Source: an uncultured Pseudodesulfovibrio sp.
GTDB lineage: Bacteria > Desulfobacterota > Desulfovibrionia > Desulfovibrionales > Desulfovibrionaceae
DNA: 64,000 nt
Assembly: GCF_963662885.1 (NCBI RefSeq)
Contig: NZ_OY760055.1
Location: 506,001 to 570,000, forward strand
Direction of reading: 5' to 3'
Shown: piece by piece, positions 17,077-26,304 of the stretch
How the letters are laid out: each line of letters starts with the position of its first letter
How positions within the stretch are numbered: position 1 is the stretch's first letter
Position numbers and translations under genes: made by a program
Notes under the pieces: model-generated
The model's input: only the letters and a program-made list of their open reading frames with translations
Told to the model about the DNA's origin: nothing
Databases searched by the model: none

Positions 17077-17472
17077 ATGAAAAGTCTATTACCCAAGAAT
17101 CCCCTGGCCGCTGCCGGAATAGGCGCGCTGGTCGGTGTTGGTATTGTCGGATACAAGATGTGGAGCCGTTACAAGTCGGGTGATGTGACGGGCGGGCAGG
17201 TCGCTGCCGCTGCGCTCAAGCAGGGCGTGTTGTTTGGCGGGGTGGCCGCCGCGTCCACGCTCGCCGGAGGACAGGGCGGTGGCGGCGTGAGCCTGGCGGC
17301 ACTGTCGCTGCTCGGCATCGGCGGCCAGGGCGGTCAGGGTCAGGGCCAGGGGCAGGGGCAGGGAAATTTCCTGTCCAATCTGATCGGGCAAGCTCTCCAG
17401 GACGACCCCGACCCTGCTGCTTCCGAATCGAAACCTTCCTTACTCTCGGAAAGCTCTTCTCCCCCGAGATAG
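17077..17472 (+). CDS. Glycine/glutamine-rich membrane protein, hypothetical
   Basis: 131 residues; GAGAGGG lies upstream of ATG 17077. Residues 9-26 form a first membrane helix (AAAGIGALVGVGIVGYKMW); 42-65 and 70-82 are further small-residue-rich hydrophobic stretches (VLFGGVAAASTLAGG, VSLAALSLLGIGG). Residues 83-95 are a Gly-Gln repeat (GQGQGQGQGQ), then an acidic/Ser-rich tail. No family is recognised. It lies after the ATPase terminator and so has its own transcript, but the same glycine-zipper style as the small proteins at 14030 and 14231 suggests it belongs to the same system. Low-complexity Gly-Gln linkers also occur in organelle scaffolds, which is only suggestive. Confidence 0.7.
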   Translation: MKSLLPKNPLAAAGIGALVGVGIVGYKMWSRYKSGDVTGGQVAAAALKQGVLFGGVAAASTLAGGQGGGGVSLAALSLLGIGGQGGQGQGQGQGQGNFLSNLIGQALQDDPDPAASESKPSLLSESSSPPR

Positions 17473-17715
17473 CTACCGGCCAGTCGTGTGAAAAGGCTGG
17501 TCCTACTCATGCCCGGCGTGCGGTTTGGCTTCCTGCTCGTCCGAGTCTTCCCAGTCGCGTTAGGCGCCCCTCCTCATTGCATGTCTTGTTCGCGCACAAG
17601 GGGGGCTTACCTTGTGCGGCGTGTTGTCATGCAGCTATCCGGGTTTCTGACTGGGGCAGGTTGGCTGTTGGACTGCGCACCGATGCGCAATCGCGCCTCG
17701 TAGAGCAGGGCTTGA

Positions 17716-17755
17716 TGAAAAAGAAAAGCCCTTCGGCGGCACACCGAAGGGCTTT
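17716..17755 (-). terminator. Rho-independent terminator of the minus-strand HMA gene
   Basis: AAAGCCCTTCGG and CCGAAGGGCTTT (17725-17736, 17744-17755) form a perfect 12-bp stem; on the minus strand it is followed by TCTTTTTC. It begins 4 bases after the stop of the HMA-like gene. The gap between it and the plus-strand gene ending at 17472 shows no gene I would support. Confidence 0.9.
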
Positions 17756-17758
17756 GTG

Positions 17759-18190
17759 TTAGTTCATCAGAGTTCGTTTGTTTTGATACAAGTGCAGGGC
17801 CAGCATGGAGACAAATGCGGCCCCGGCGAGGGCGTGCCATTTTTCGGAGATGAAGAGGACGCCCAGCGCAGCGCCCATTGTCGCCATCATCCCGCGCTTG
17901 ACGTAGGTGCGGCCTTTCTTGCCGGTAATCACCTTCTGCATGTCGCCGACGCTCTTCCTGACCTTGGCCATGTCAATGCCGAGGGATTCCGCGATCCTGT
18001 TCAGAATTTTGTCGGTGCTGACCTTGGTCTTGTCGAACAGGATGAGAATGCTCCCGATCCGTTTGTTCACCTGGACCTGTACCACGCCTTTCAACTCAAG
18101 AAGTGAGTCGCGGATGGAATAGCCGAATTCGGCGACCTTGAGCGCCTCGTTGCGAAATCTGATCCGACCTTGGGGTGTTGCTGCGTTCAT
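17759..18190 (-). CDS. HMA-like domain protein with C-terminal membrane anchor (candidate Fez protein)
   Basis: 143 residues from ATG 18190 (AGGAG 9 bases upstream). Residues 7-75 form an HMA-like domain (PQGRIRFRNEALKV, then GVVQVQVNKRIGSILILFD) lacking CxxC. After a basic linker (GKKGRTYVKRG), two hydrophobic helices follow (MMATMGAALGVLFI and HALAGAAFVSMLALHLY). Layout and motif match HMA-plus-anchor proteins found beside P1B-6 ATPases, such as FezC as I remember it. It is transcribed towards the ATPase cluster from a promoter region holding a Fur-box-like site. The role as organelle membrane component is inferred. Confidence 0.75.
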   Translation of the reverse strand: MNAATPQGRIRFRNEALKVAEFGYSIRDSLLELKGVVQVQVNKRIGSILILFDKTKVSTDKILNRIAESLGIDMAKVRKSVGDMQKVITGKKGRTYVKRGMMATMGAALGVLFISEKWHALAGAAFVSMLALHLYQNKRTLMN

Positions 18191-18266
18191 ATCCACACTC
18201 CTAGCTTGGTGACGAATGTCGTTGGAAGCATAAGTATTGCATGAATCTGCCCGAGGGTCCAATTTT

Positions 18267-18281
18267 TGGGAATTATTATCA
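18267..18281 (-). promoter_or_regulatory. Strong Fur-box-like site upstream of the HMA/anchor gene
   Basis: On the minus strand TGATAATAATTCCCA matches 12 of 14 positions of the 7-1-7 Fur consensus, with the left half perfect. It sits 77-91 bases before the ATG at 18190, just upstream of a poor -35/-10 pair (TTGGAC, 18 bases, AATACT). This is the expected position for an iron-regulated operator. Confidence 0.55.
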
Positions 18282-18622
18282 CGGTTGGTCCCCAAAACTG
18301 ATCTCAACTGCTTGGGTGTCCATGTCCGCCTCTCCCCTATTGGTTGGTAGCGTCCCTAAAAATATAACAGACAACAAAAAATGGTTAGCATCTGGGTAAA
18401 ACGTTGGCTTCAGAGGTGACAGGCGCATCGAAATTCAATCGTCAAGGTCAGTATCGCGCAATAAGGGCACTGGTCAGAAAGCGGATTTGGCCGGCCCGGT
18501 TGCCCGTGACGGGTTGCCGCCAGCCATGGTTTAAGCTTACTTACTTCTGCGAACATTGGATCGATTTCGAAAAGTGCCATCTTGTCAACAGTTCGACCAG
18601 TTTGAAAGCAAGTAGGAGTTAT

Positions 18623-19471
18623 ATGCAGCGGATTTGTCCGATTATAGTGCATGCAAATGGACGTACGGGGTCAACGTTGACGATGCAGCTCCTTGCCACC
18701 GCTAAAGAGATTGCAGTCCCCATGACTCCCCCTTTTGAGGATCGTTACCTTTTCTTTCTTCATGCTCTTGCTACGCTTTCCTCTACAGATGACGCACCCA
18801 TGTTTCTGCCTGATGCAATACAGCAGCGTCCAGAAGTCCTCAATGGACTTGGATATCCACTTTACCATGGATTTGAGACTGGAGAGTTTCTTGACGGGCA
18901 ACTCTTCAATGCGGAGTTGCAAAAAAAATTGGTGGAAGCTTTTATGGCAACAGTGGTGGAGCAATACCCACAATGTGAGTATTATGCTGAAAAATCAATG
19001 GGACTCAGTCACCCGATTTATGCCTCCGACACAAGCTACAAAAAGATCATGTTGATTCGTGACCCGAGGGACATTCTTTGTTCGGTCATGAGTTTCAACA
19101 AGAAGCGTAAGTTCAATGCGTTTAGCTGGCTGGATGATGACACGGAGTTATCATACTGCAAACGCATGATGCCAAGCTTCAGAGAAATGTTGAGTTCGAG
19201 TGGGACTCGAAGTGATGACTGTCTTGCGATTAAATACGAAGCGTTGGCCCTCAGGTTGGGCGATACGGCAAAAGAGATTGGCGAATGGCTTGGCGTCGAG
19301 TTGAGCCCGGAGGTCGTCATCGCTCAACGCGACAAGTTTGCAGGCCACATGACCTCTTCTACAGCCGAACAATCCGTTTCTAAATGGAAGAAGCAGCTTT
19401 CGGCTGCTTCCATAGCGCATTTTTCCGAGGCGATAGGCAGCGAGTTGAAAGAGGCGGGGTATGAGGAGTAG
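18623..19471 (+). CDS. Sulfotransferase-family protein
   Basis: 282 residues; TAGGAG lies 6 bases before ATG 18623, deciding the start against the longer frame from 18404. The PAPS 5'-phosphosulfate loop is PIIVHANGRTGSTLTMQLL (residues 4-22), and the 3'-phosphate-binding segment is IMLIRDPRDILCSVMSF near residue 140. These are hallmarks of PAPS-dependent sulfotransferases, which sulfate sugars or small molecules. Many bacterial proteins with this fold in glycan clusters have unproven acceptors. The next gene is convergent. Confidence 0.85.
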   Translation: MQRICPIIVHANGRTGSTLTMQLLATAKEIAVPMTPPFEDRYLFFLHALATLSSTDDAPMFLPDAIQQRPEVLNGLGYPLYHGFETGEFLDGQLFNAELQKKLVEAFMATVVEQYPQCEYYAEKSMGLSHPIYASDTSYKKIMLIRDPRDILCSVMSFNKKRKFNAFSWLDDDTELSYCKRMMPSFREMLSSSGTRSDDCLAIKYEALALRLGDTAKEIGEWLGVELSPEVVIAQRDKFAGHMTSSTAEQSVSKWKKQLSAASIAHFSEAIGSELKEAGYEE

Positions 19472-19530
19472 TTTTTCTCGGTCAACCTACAGCGAAAGAA
19501 CTCTGTCTGGATGTGGCCGTACCAGCCCGG

Positions 19531-22500
19531 TCAGGGTTCGATTTTTGCTTCATTCAACCTATGCTCTGCCTTGTCCCAAAGCCTACGATATTCTTTATCA
19601 AGATCTACATTGAGATCCATTTCATCCCAAAGCGTTGTACAAAATACCCTGGCTTGGGAAGCAGCTTCTTCGGAGAGTTCGTACAGAGTGTGCGCATGGT
19701 GTTGGACCGCGACGAATTCTTCAAAATGCATCAGGCTGTATGAGTTTGACTGGGTGCTTGTCCCGTCATAACGACGGTGCCTGTTCAACGGTTTTTCCAC
19801 ATAGGAGACCTTGCCGCCTCGGATAGCATACAAATAAAAAAGCCAATCGCCGGAAAGTTTCATATCCTTTGCCAGGCCGTACCACTCAGTGCAGTCGAAT
19901 TTCCTGAAAACGACCGCGCTGGCATTGGGAATGGTGTTTCGGAAGGCGAGCGCCGATGTGACCTCGTCCTCTGCCGAAGTCGAGTAGGGGGTCTTCCATT
20001 TGTCCTTCGACAATTCCTTCAAGTAGTCCGTATCTCCATAAAAGAACAAATGATTTGAATTGCCGTCGACTGCTTGCGATTCCGAGTAAGCCAGCTTTAC
20101 TTTTTCATCGCTGAATGCGGGAAGGAGTCTTTCCAAAAAGTCCGGCGAGCAAGAGTCGTCAGCCTCGGCTATCCAGATGAGATCGCCTTTTGCAAGGTCA
20201 ATTCCTTTCTTCCATTGGGCAAAAACTCCCTGGTTCCTCTCGTTCTTGACCACGGAAACATTGGCTCGATCGGAATAACGGTCGATTATGCTGCAACTTC
20301 CATCCGTTGAGCCGTCATCGAGAATGATGACTTCAATGTCCTGGTAGGACTGGCTGAAAATGGATTCAAGGCGTTCTTCCAGGTAGTGCTGTTTATTGTA
20401 GTTCGGTACTATGACAGAGACGACCGGAGGGATGGCAGCCGCCTTCCTGATGACTTCCAAAATAGCTGGGCCGGCTTGGGCTACCGTGTGCAACGAAAGT
20501 ACTTTCTGGCGCGCGTTCTTGCCCAATTGGTCGCGCAGCTTTCCGTCATTCAACAAAGAGATGACAGCAGTTGCCATTGCGTCAACATCGCCAAGTGGCA
20601 CGACGATCCCGCAGTCCTTTTCGACAAATGAGGGCATTCCGCCTGCTTCATCAAAACAAACTATGGGCACGGCCCGCTCAGCGGCCTCTAGGCATACCAA
20701 GGGAAAAGGATCCTCGCGGGAAGGGAGAACAAAAACGTCTGCCGCCTCGATGAATTCAAGCGCATTCGATTTTCTTCCGACAAAGTGGAGTCCGTCCAGC
20801 CTTTCGTGCTCAAGTTCCTCCATGAAATGCTGCCAGCTTCCATATTCCTCATGGCTTTGCGCCATGTCGAAATCTCCCACCCAGTAGAAGACCGTGTCCC
20901 AGGGCATCTCTCTTAGGACTTTTCTGGCAACTTCGATGTATAGATCCGCTCCCTTGCGCCAGAACAAACCGAGTCCGCACCCCATGATGATTGTTGAGTC
21001 GTGGGGCAACCCCAATTGCTTTCGTAAAAGTCTCTTCCGTTTTTCGGAAGGCGGCTCCGGTCTTGTGTTGATGTGTTCACAAATCAAGTCCATGGCCCTA
21101 TCGGGGCTCTCCAGTCTGGTACGCATATTGGCTTCGACCGGGGGAGAACAGGCAATGAAATGGCTCGTGAGGGAAAGGACGTCGTCTATGCAGTCGCTAG
21201 CATAGATGCGGATGCTTTCTTCCAGTTCGTGGATATGCGTAACAATCGGTACACCCAGTTTGCACAGCTGCTGATAGGCCCTCCCGGCCGCCACAGTGTT
21301 GCCGTAGATAAGATTCGGTGTACCCTCACAAAAGTCGACAATCAATTCGCTGAGTTTGTCGTCTCCTGGCGAGGAACAGCCCAGTTCTTCCACGGTTGTT
21401 GTTTGTCCGTACTTCGAAAATGTATCAATGTGTGGGCCGCCGGCAAGGCAAAGGATGTAGATCTGCAATGAGGTTTTGGCTGCCAGCCATTCAAGCGTTG
21501 AAAGCAATATTTTTTGCGCTCCCCCTATATGCGCATCATGTGAAATGAAAAGGACCTTCCCCGTAGACAGGTGCTCATTCCTCATGGCTTGCGGGAAAGC
21601 CGCCAGGACCTGAGAGGTTGCATTGAGATATGCGTAGCCGTGCGTCCTGTCGGGCTCGAGATATGCGCCTTCTGCCCATTCATTCCAGGCATTTATGAAG
21701 ACAAACGCCTCGTCGGGCGAATGGTTGGCCACCGTCCATTCGGAAGCCGCTTTCAGCCAGGATTTGTACTTTGCGGGGGTGGAATTGGCGTAAATTATTC
21801 CATTCACACCGCGTCGCGCGGTATTATCCCATGAAGGGCATACCGTTTTGTACAGTGTATACTCCGGGTCTGCGGATACATAGGAGGCGGCAAAATCTTC
21901 ATATTCGAAAATATGCCCCGCAAAATCCGGAACAGTGGTCAATTCCTGATTCAATCTAGGGTACGTCCAGGAAAAATTGTGAGGGGGGAATTGTATCGCG
22001 ACATCAAATCCCCATTCCCTGGGGTCCTTTGCCCCAAACGATTGTGCCATTGCAATGTAAAGCCCTTCTCCGTGCTTCTCATTCCAATGGCGCCGCCACC
22101 GTATAAGGGTTTCCTGTGCATTCGGAAGTTGTTCCGGTTTGTAAACAATGAAAAAAGGCTTGCCCTCTATCCGGATATAGCGAGGATCGGCAAAATATCG
22201 TGCCATCGCTTCAATAAAGCGGATGTCATCCTCAGGCGAATGGTCTTGTGCCAATAAGACATCCTCATCGGCACCGTCCCATCGGCGAGTCCAATTCTCG
22301 TTTGCCCAGCAAAGACAGAAAGGAATGTCGATGTCGGGAGACTTCAGCAGGTTATCGACAGGGGTTTCCAATACCCGCCTTCCCGAGAAATCATAGTGAT
22401 GAAAACAAAAGCCATGGATGCCGAACTGTTTTGCGAGCTCAGACTGTTTCCTCATTACCTCGGGCAAGCGTAAATCGTAATACCCCATAGCTGTGGGATA

Positions 22501-24378
22501 TTTGGGTTGGTCATGCCCCTGAAACATGGGGAGGGCTTTGGCGACATTGGTCCACTCGGTAAAACCTTCTCCCCACCACTGATCATTTTCCGGAATGGGG
22601 TGGAATTGGGGAAGGTAAAAAGCCAAGGCCTTGACCGCTGAAGGAAACGACATGGCTGAAGCCGCCGGTTCTGAAACGTTTTGAATTGATTGACTCTCGG
22701 TTGGAGGTAATGGGGCAGCACTCTCTACTGAAGTCTGGCCCTTGACCCACTTCCTGTTGATCGAATCTTTCACCAAGGCCGGCACAAACCGGGAATAGAG
22801 GAAATTCCCTCCACGGCTCCACCGAATGGTTTCCAGCATTTTGCGAAGTCGAATGGGAGTGAACATGGTTTTCGCGGACATACTCCTCTGAGCGGCCGCG
22901 ATGACATCATAACCGAATCGCAAAGGGGCGGTCACTTTCCATGAGAGAGAGTTCTGCAGGGCATTGATGTACTCATGGTCGGCTTTCGCATCCGCCTCGT
23001 ACGCAGTTTTTGTTTCGACAAGAACCGCCTGGAGATTCTCCAAGGCAAGTTGCGTTTTGTCCTGTTGAGCGCTCAGCGCTTTTATGATTGGAAACGACGA
23101 AGGGGTGCCAACCGCCTCGTACTCAACGGATAAGGAAATGTTGTCTATGTCCTTATGGAGATCGAAAAAAAATTTGGGAGTGGGGGTACTGAAGACATAG
23201 AGATTCTCTTCTGCCGAAAGAGCATTTGATCCGCTTGGATGCAGTGCTTCTACTGTGCCATCGAAATATGTCACCGTGATTTCAAGTAACCTTATGGCAC
23301 AAGGCGCTTGGCATGGTTCGAATTGAAGACGGTTGATATCTGGAACCGATGAGGTGTCAAAAACAAGAGTGCCGGAATTGAAGAAGAAGCTGTGCGTAAA
23401 TGAATTTTGTCCCGAGAAATCAGCGCCGTTCATGCACCTCAGGGTTGCATCAATGGAGTATGAGTTTGAAATACGATGAATGTCTTGCGACGTAAGGTTG
23501 TACATCACTTCTTTTGTTATGTTGAGACCCTCAAGAAGCTCCGCCAGTTCCTGCCAATCGTTGCGTTCATTCTCTTCAGTGGCTTTCCTTTGCAGCCATT
23601 CGTACGCTTTCTTTATTACGGGGATTTTCCCCGACGCCTCACACAGTTCTTCCGGTGATGATTGATGATGCCGGAGTCCCTTATCAACGAATGTCGAGCA
23701 ATAGTCGACAACAGTATCAGCGTGGGAGTCAAAATTGATTTGAAGATACTTTGCCGCTCTTTTGAGCTCGATCTCAGGATCGTCTAAGATGTTTTCATAA
23801 GAAACGACGAGGACCGGGTGTTCTCCCACGTTGCAGGCAAACGAGTATACGTATTGAAGCCACATGAGCAGCCCCTGCTTCAGGGTAAAACCGTTGCGTC
23901 TGTTCAAGGAGCGGGCAACGTCGAGCGGGTTCCGCAGGGAAAAGATGATGCGGGTTGTTGCGCCGGCTGCCTTCAGCGCAGGCAGCCATAAAGGCAGAAG
24001 CAGACAGAGCCGTGGATCCTTCACGCCCCAAAGCCGGTGGCTTTTGCATCGATCGACGATGACAGACTCGAGTTGCGTGATATGATCGGAGTGTCCGTTT
24101 TCGAAAAAATCATTTCTCCCGAACAGGGTCAGGCCATGATCCGGGTCCTCACCAAAGGATTCCAATAGGGCCCGGTGCAGTAGCAGGATGTCCAGATCTT
24201 CAAAAAAGCCTTTGGGATTGTCTGTCTTTGGGGAGATAAGCTTGTCTCCCATAAATACGCCCAACGCGTTCAACCCGCTGGCCATAAGGCTCGTGCCCGA
24301 ACGGTGCATTCCCGTGTGGAGAACAACGCTGGAGTGTTTGTTCTCGTTGTTGGCGATTTGCCCCTGTTTTCCTGCCAT
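19531..24378 (-). CDS. Giant four-domain protein: sulfotransferase, WbsX, GT4, GT2
   Basis: 1,615 residues from ATG 24378 (GGAG 6 bases upstream; the frame extends to GTG 24486 without support). Domain order: sulfotransferase-like (about 15-280; VVLHTGMHRSGTSLMASGL, IIFSLRNPLDVARSL); a beta-rich linker, then a helical segment with the SLSWKVTAPLR motif seen in many multi-domain glycosyltransferases; WbsX-like domain (about 580-930; FYLPQFHPIPENDQWWG, WANENWTRRWDG, FINAWNEWAEGAYLEPD); family 4 glycosyltransferase (about 940-1310; SHDAHIGGAQKILLSTLEW, DVFVLPSREDPFPLVCLEA); family 2 glycosyltransferase (about 1318-1560; VVSVIVPNYNKQHYLEERL, LDDGSTDGS, WIAEADD). It may add and sulfate several residues of one glycan repeat. 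It stands alone on the minus strand. Confidence 0.88.
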   Translation of the reverse strand: MAGKQGQIANNENKHSSVVLHTGMHRSGTSLMASGLNALGVFMGDKLISPKTDNPKGFFEDLDILLLHRALLESFGEDPDHGLTLFGRNDFFENGHSDHITQLESVIVDRCKSHRLWGVKDPRLCLLLPLWLPALKAAGATTRIIFSLRNPLDVARSLNRRNGFTLKQGLLMWLQYVYSFACNVGEHPVLVVSYENILDDPEIELKRAAKYLQINFDSHADTVVDYCSTFVDKGLRHHQSSPEELCEASGKIPVIKKAYEWLQRKATEENERNDWQELAELLEGLNITKEVMYNLTSQDIHRISNSYSIDATLRCMNGADFSGQNSFTHSFFFNSGTLVFDTSSVPDINRLQFEPCQAPCAIRLLEITVTYFDGTVEALHPSGSNALSAEENLYVFSTPTPKFFFDLHKDIDNISLSVEYEAVGTPSSFPIIKALSAQQDKTQLALENLQAVLVETKTAYEADAKADHEYINALQNSLSWKVTAPLRFGYDVIAAAQRSMSAKTMFTPIRLRKMLETIRWSRGGNFLYSRFVPALVKDSINRKWVKGQTSVESAAPLPPTESQSIQNVSEPAASAMSFPSAVKALAFYLPQFHPIPENDQWWGEGFTEWTNVAKALPMFQGHDQPKYPTAMGYYDLRLPEVMRKQSELAKQFGIHGFCFHHYDFSGRRVLETPVDNLLKSPDIDIPFCLCWANENWTRRWDGADEDVLLAQDHSPEDDIRFIEAMARYFADPRYIRIEGKPFFIVYKPEQLPNAQETLIRWRRHWNEKHGEGLYIAMAQSFGAKDPREWGFDVAIQFPPHNFSWTYPRLNQELTTVPDFAGHIFEYEDFAASYVSADPEYTLYKTVCPSWDNTARRGVNGIIYANSTPAKYKSWLKAASEWTVANHSPDEAFVFINAWNEWAEGAYLEPDRTHGYAYLNATSQVLAAFPQAMRNEHLSTGKVLFISHDAHIGGAQKILLSTLEWLAAKTSLQIYILCLAGGPHIDTFSKYGQTTTVEELGCSSPGDDKLSELIVDFCEGTPNLIYGNTVAAGRAYQQLCKLGVPIVTHIHELEESIRIYASDCIDDVLSLTSHFIACSPPVEANMRTRLESPDRAMDLICEHINTRPEPPSEKRKRLLRKQLGLPHDSTIIMGCGLGLFWRKGADLYIEVARKVLREMPWDTVFYWVGDFDMAQSHEEYGSWQHFMEELEHERLDGLHFVGRKSNALEFIEAADVFVLPSREDPFPLVCLEAAERAVPIVCFDEAGGMPSFVEKDCGIVVPLGDVDAMATAVISLLNDGKLRDQLGKNARQKVLSLHTVAQAGPAILEVIRKAAAIPPVVSVIVPNYNKQHYLEERLESIFSQSYQDIEVIILDDGSTDGSCSIIDRYSDRANVSVVKNERNQGVFAQWKKGIDLAKGDLIWIAEADDSCSPDFLERLLPAFSDEKVKLAYSESQAVDGNSNHLFFYGDTDYLKELSKDKWKTPYSTSAEDEVTSALAFRNTIPNASAVVFRKFDCTEWYGLAKDMKLSGDWLFYLYAIRGGKVSYVEKPLNRHRRYDGTSTQSNSYSLMHFEEFVAVQHHAHTLYELSEEAASQARVFCTTLWDEMDLNVDLDKEYRRLWDKAEHRLNEAKIEP

Positions 24379-24921
24379 TTGTGACTCCGGCTGTTGTTGA
24401 CCAAGTGCTTGGCCAATCAGCTCGGTGCAGCACCGACGACTATGGCATTCGCCTTGTGTAATGATAGCTAAGCGCTCTTTTCTCACGATAGAGACAAGAC
24501 CTGAGCTATTTTTGATGTGGAGTTTGTTAATGAGGTATTTATTGTAAAAAATATGGAAAGTCGAGTGTGGCTACAGGATGGCCAGACAGCTATACGCTGG
24601 AAACGACTGGGGAAGAGTTGCTTTATGAAAGTCTCACCTGGTCCATAAGCCTCGGTTCCAGCCGATCGGGTAGGATGTTCTTGACAATTTAGATATTTTT
24701 AACCGGATCATAGTTCTCATTCTTGACTCCATGCCCGTGCCATATATGATCCCTGAATCCTGGTATACCCGACTGCCGGAGTATGTATTTGCCCAATGGG
24801 GATCCCTGCATCTCTACCCGCTTGTGGCTGGGACTCTCCGCTCTGCCTTATTGGCCGGGAGAGAAACGCGATTGTAATCAGGACACTAATGAAGAGATTT
24901 CATGAATTACTATAAGGCCTT
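24379..24921. other. Divergent intergenic region
   Basis: About 540 bases between the divergent four-domain gene and the GT2 gene. It should hold both promoters. A TTGACA at 24681-24686 is the best -35 candidate, but no matching -10 lies 16-18 bases downstream. No RNA gene or ORF is convincing. Confidence 0.4.
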
Positions 24922-25920
24922 ATGCTTGTGTATCACCCCATAAATTGTGCCTCTGTTGCAATAATCATTGTGCATTACGGACGGATAAAGACGACGCTTC
25001 GTTGTCTTGCGCAGGTCTTTTCGATTGCTCCAGACGCTTTCGTTGTTGTTTCCAATAACGGTTCGTCGGAAGAGGCCAACGAGTTGGCAGCGTTTGCCAA
25101 AGATCACTCCAAGAGAGAATGCCTGCTACGGGATGCCAAGGATGAATCCCTGGATTGGGGGACATTCCTCCTAGCTCGGACCATTATCGTTCATAACGGT
25201 GGAAACCTCGGATTTGCAGCCGGATGCAATGTCGGAGTGCGCCTTGCGTTACAGAGAAACGACATCGAGCATATCTGGTTGCTGAACAATGATACCCAGC
25301 CGAAAGCCGGATCGATTGAGGCATTGCTTGGGTGTGCGGCGAAACATCCCGATGCTGTCATTGGTTCAACCGTAGTCGACATGAATGCGGCAGGGAGCAA
25401 TGAGGAAGCCAGGATTCAAGTGGCGGGCGGAGTACGTTACAACCCACTGTCTACGCGTATTTACCCCGCGCACGAAGGCGCATCGCTCCTTGACCTTGAT
25501 TCGCTGCCGCGCCCCAGGCTGGATTACATATATGGAGCCAGCTTGTTCACCTCTTCTGAAATTTTCAGAAAAGTAGGGCTGTTGGATGAATCTTATTTCC
25601 TCTTTTATGAAGAACTGGACTTTTGTAGACGCGCGACGATGCTCGGATACGGATTGCACTGGTGCCGGGAATCGCACGTCCTTCATGGCGTAAGCGAAAG
25701 CGTTGGGCGTCCGGGTTCTGCTTCGAATGAGCAGATGCGAATTGCGGCATTTCATGAAGCTCGCTCGACGATACTATTTACCCGCAGGCATCATGCGGGG
25801 CTGTTGCCGTTTGCCTTGTTGGCCCGGTTGATCGTCAAACCCTTGTGGTTGGTCATGCGAGGCGAGCATCAAACCATTGGGCCGGCTCTTCGGGGCGTGT
25901 GGGCCGCTTTTATTGAATGA
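24922..25920 (+). CDS. Glycosyltransferase family 2
   Basis: 332 residues; AAGG precedes ATG 24922. GT-A fold with ASVAIIIVHYGRIKTTLRCL and VVVSNNGSSEEANE at the N-terminus, NLGFAAGCNVGVRLAL (nucleotide-binding loop typical of rhamnosyltransferase-like GT2), WLLNNDTQPKAGSI carrying the NDT metal motif, and DESYFLFYEELDFCRRA with the ED catalytic region. The C-terminal ~60 residues are hydrophobic and may associate with the membrane. It resembles WcaA/rhamnosyltransferase-type enzymes; sugar unknown. Confidence 0.9.
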   Translation: MLVYHPINCASVAIIIVHYGRIKTTLRCLAQVFSIAPDAFVVVSNNGSSEEANELAAFAKDHSKRECLLRDAKDESLDWGTFLLARTIIVHNGGNLGFAAGCNVGVRLALQRNDIEHIWLLNNDTQPKAGSIEALLGCAAKHPDAVIGSTVVDMNAAGSNEEARIQVAGGVRYNPLSTRIYPAHEGASLLDLDSLPRPRLDYIYGASLFTSSEIFRKVGLLDESYFLFYEELDFCRRATMLGYGLHWCRESHVLHGVSESVGRPGSASNEQMRIAAFHEARSTILFTRRHHAGLLPFALLARLIVKPLWLVMRGEHQTIGPALRGVWAAFIE

Positions 25921-26304
25921 GATCTCCGAAGGCTTTTCATAGGCTTCCATGGCCTAAGTGCTGTGAGCCGGATTCTCTTCCAGGTAGTTGCTGAACTCGC
26001 CGACACGCTTTGTCTTGCCTGTCTCAGCAACTCGATGGGGGTAGGTGTTCACTTGTTGACATCAGTCGAGTTGTGCACCGAATTTATGTGAGAATAGCCA
26101 CACAGAAAGCTGGATTAAAAAAATGGACTTTCAAGGTAGGAAAAGTGATTTAAGATACCGAGTTTTCGGTTTTTTGGTCGAGAGAGGGAAAACGCTCCGC
26201 AATATCCATGTGTGAAGAGTTTGGGAAGAACAATTTTTCAGATTCAGAATCGTAGAGCCCAAAGAATAATATATTCTTCGAAATAACAGTCTATTTTAAT
26301 AGTA
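25921..26304. other. Intergenic region with a short orphan frame
   Basis: About 380 bases. A 33-codon minus-strand frame (25954-26052) reads as plausible protein (…TGKTKRVGEFSNYLEE…) but is preceded by a stop and lacks a recognisable family; it may be the tail of a deleted gene. The part near 26,100-26,300 is distinctly AT-rich and marks the start of the lower-GC gene block. Confidence 0.35.

Noticed and set aside
24681..24703. TTGACA -35-like hexamer in the divergent gap before the GT2 gene
   Set aside because: No acceptable -10 hexamer lies 16-18 bases downstream.
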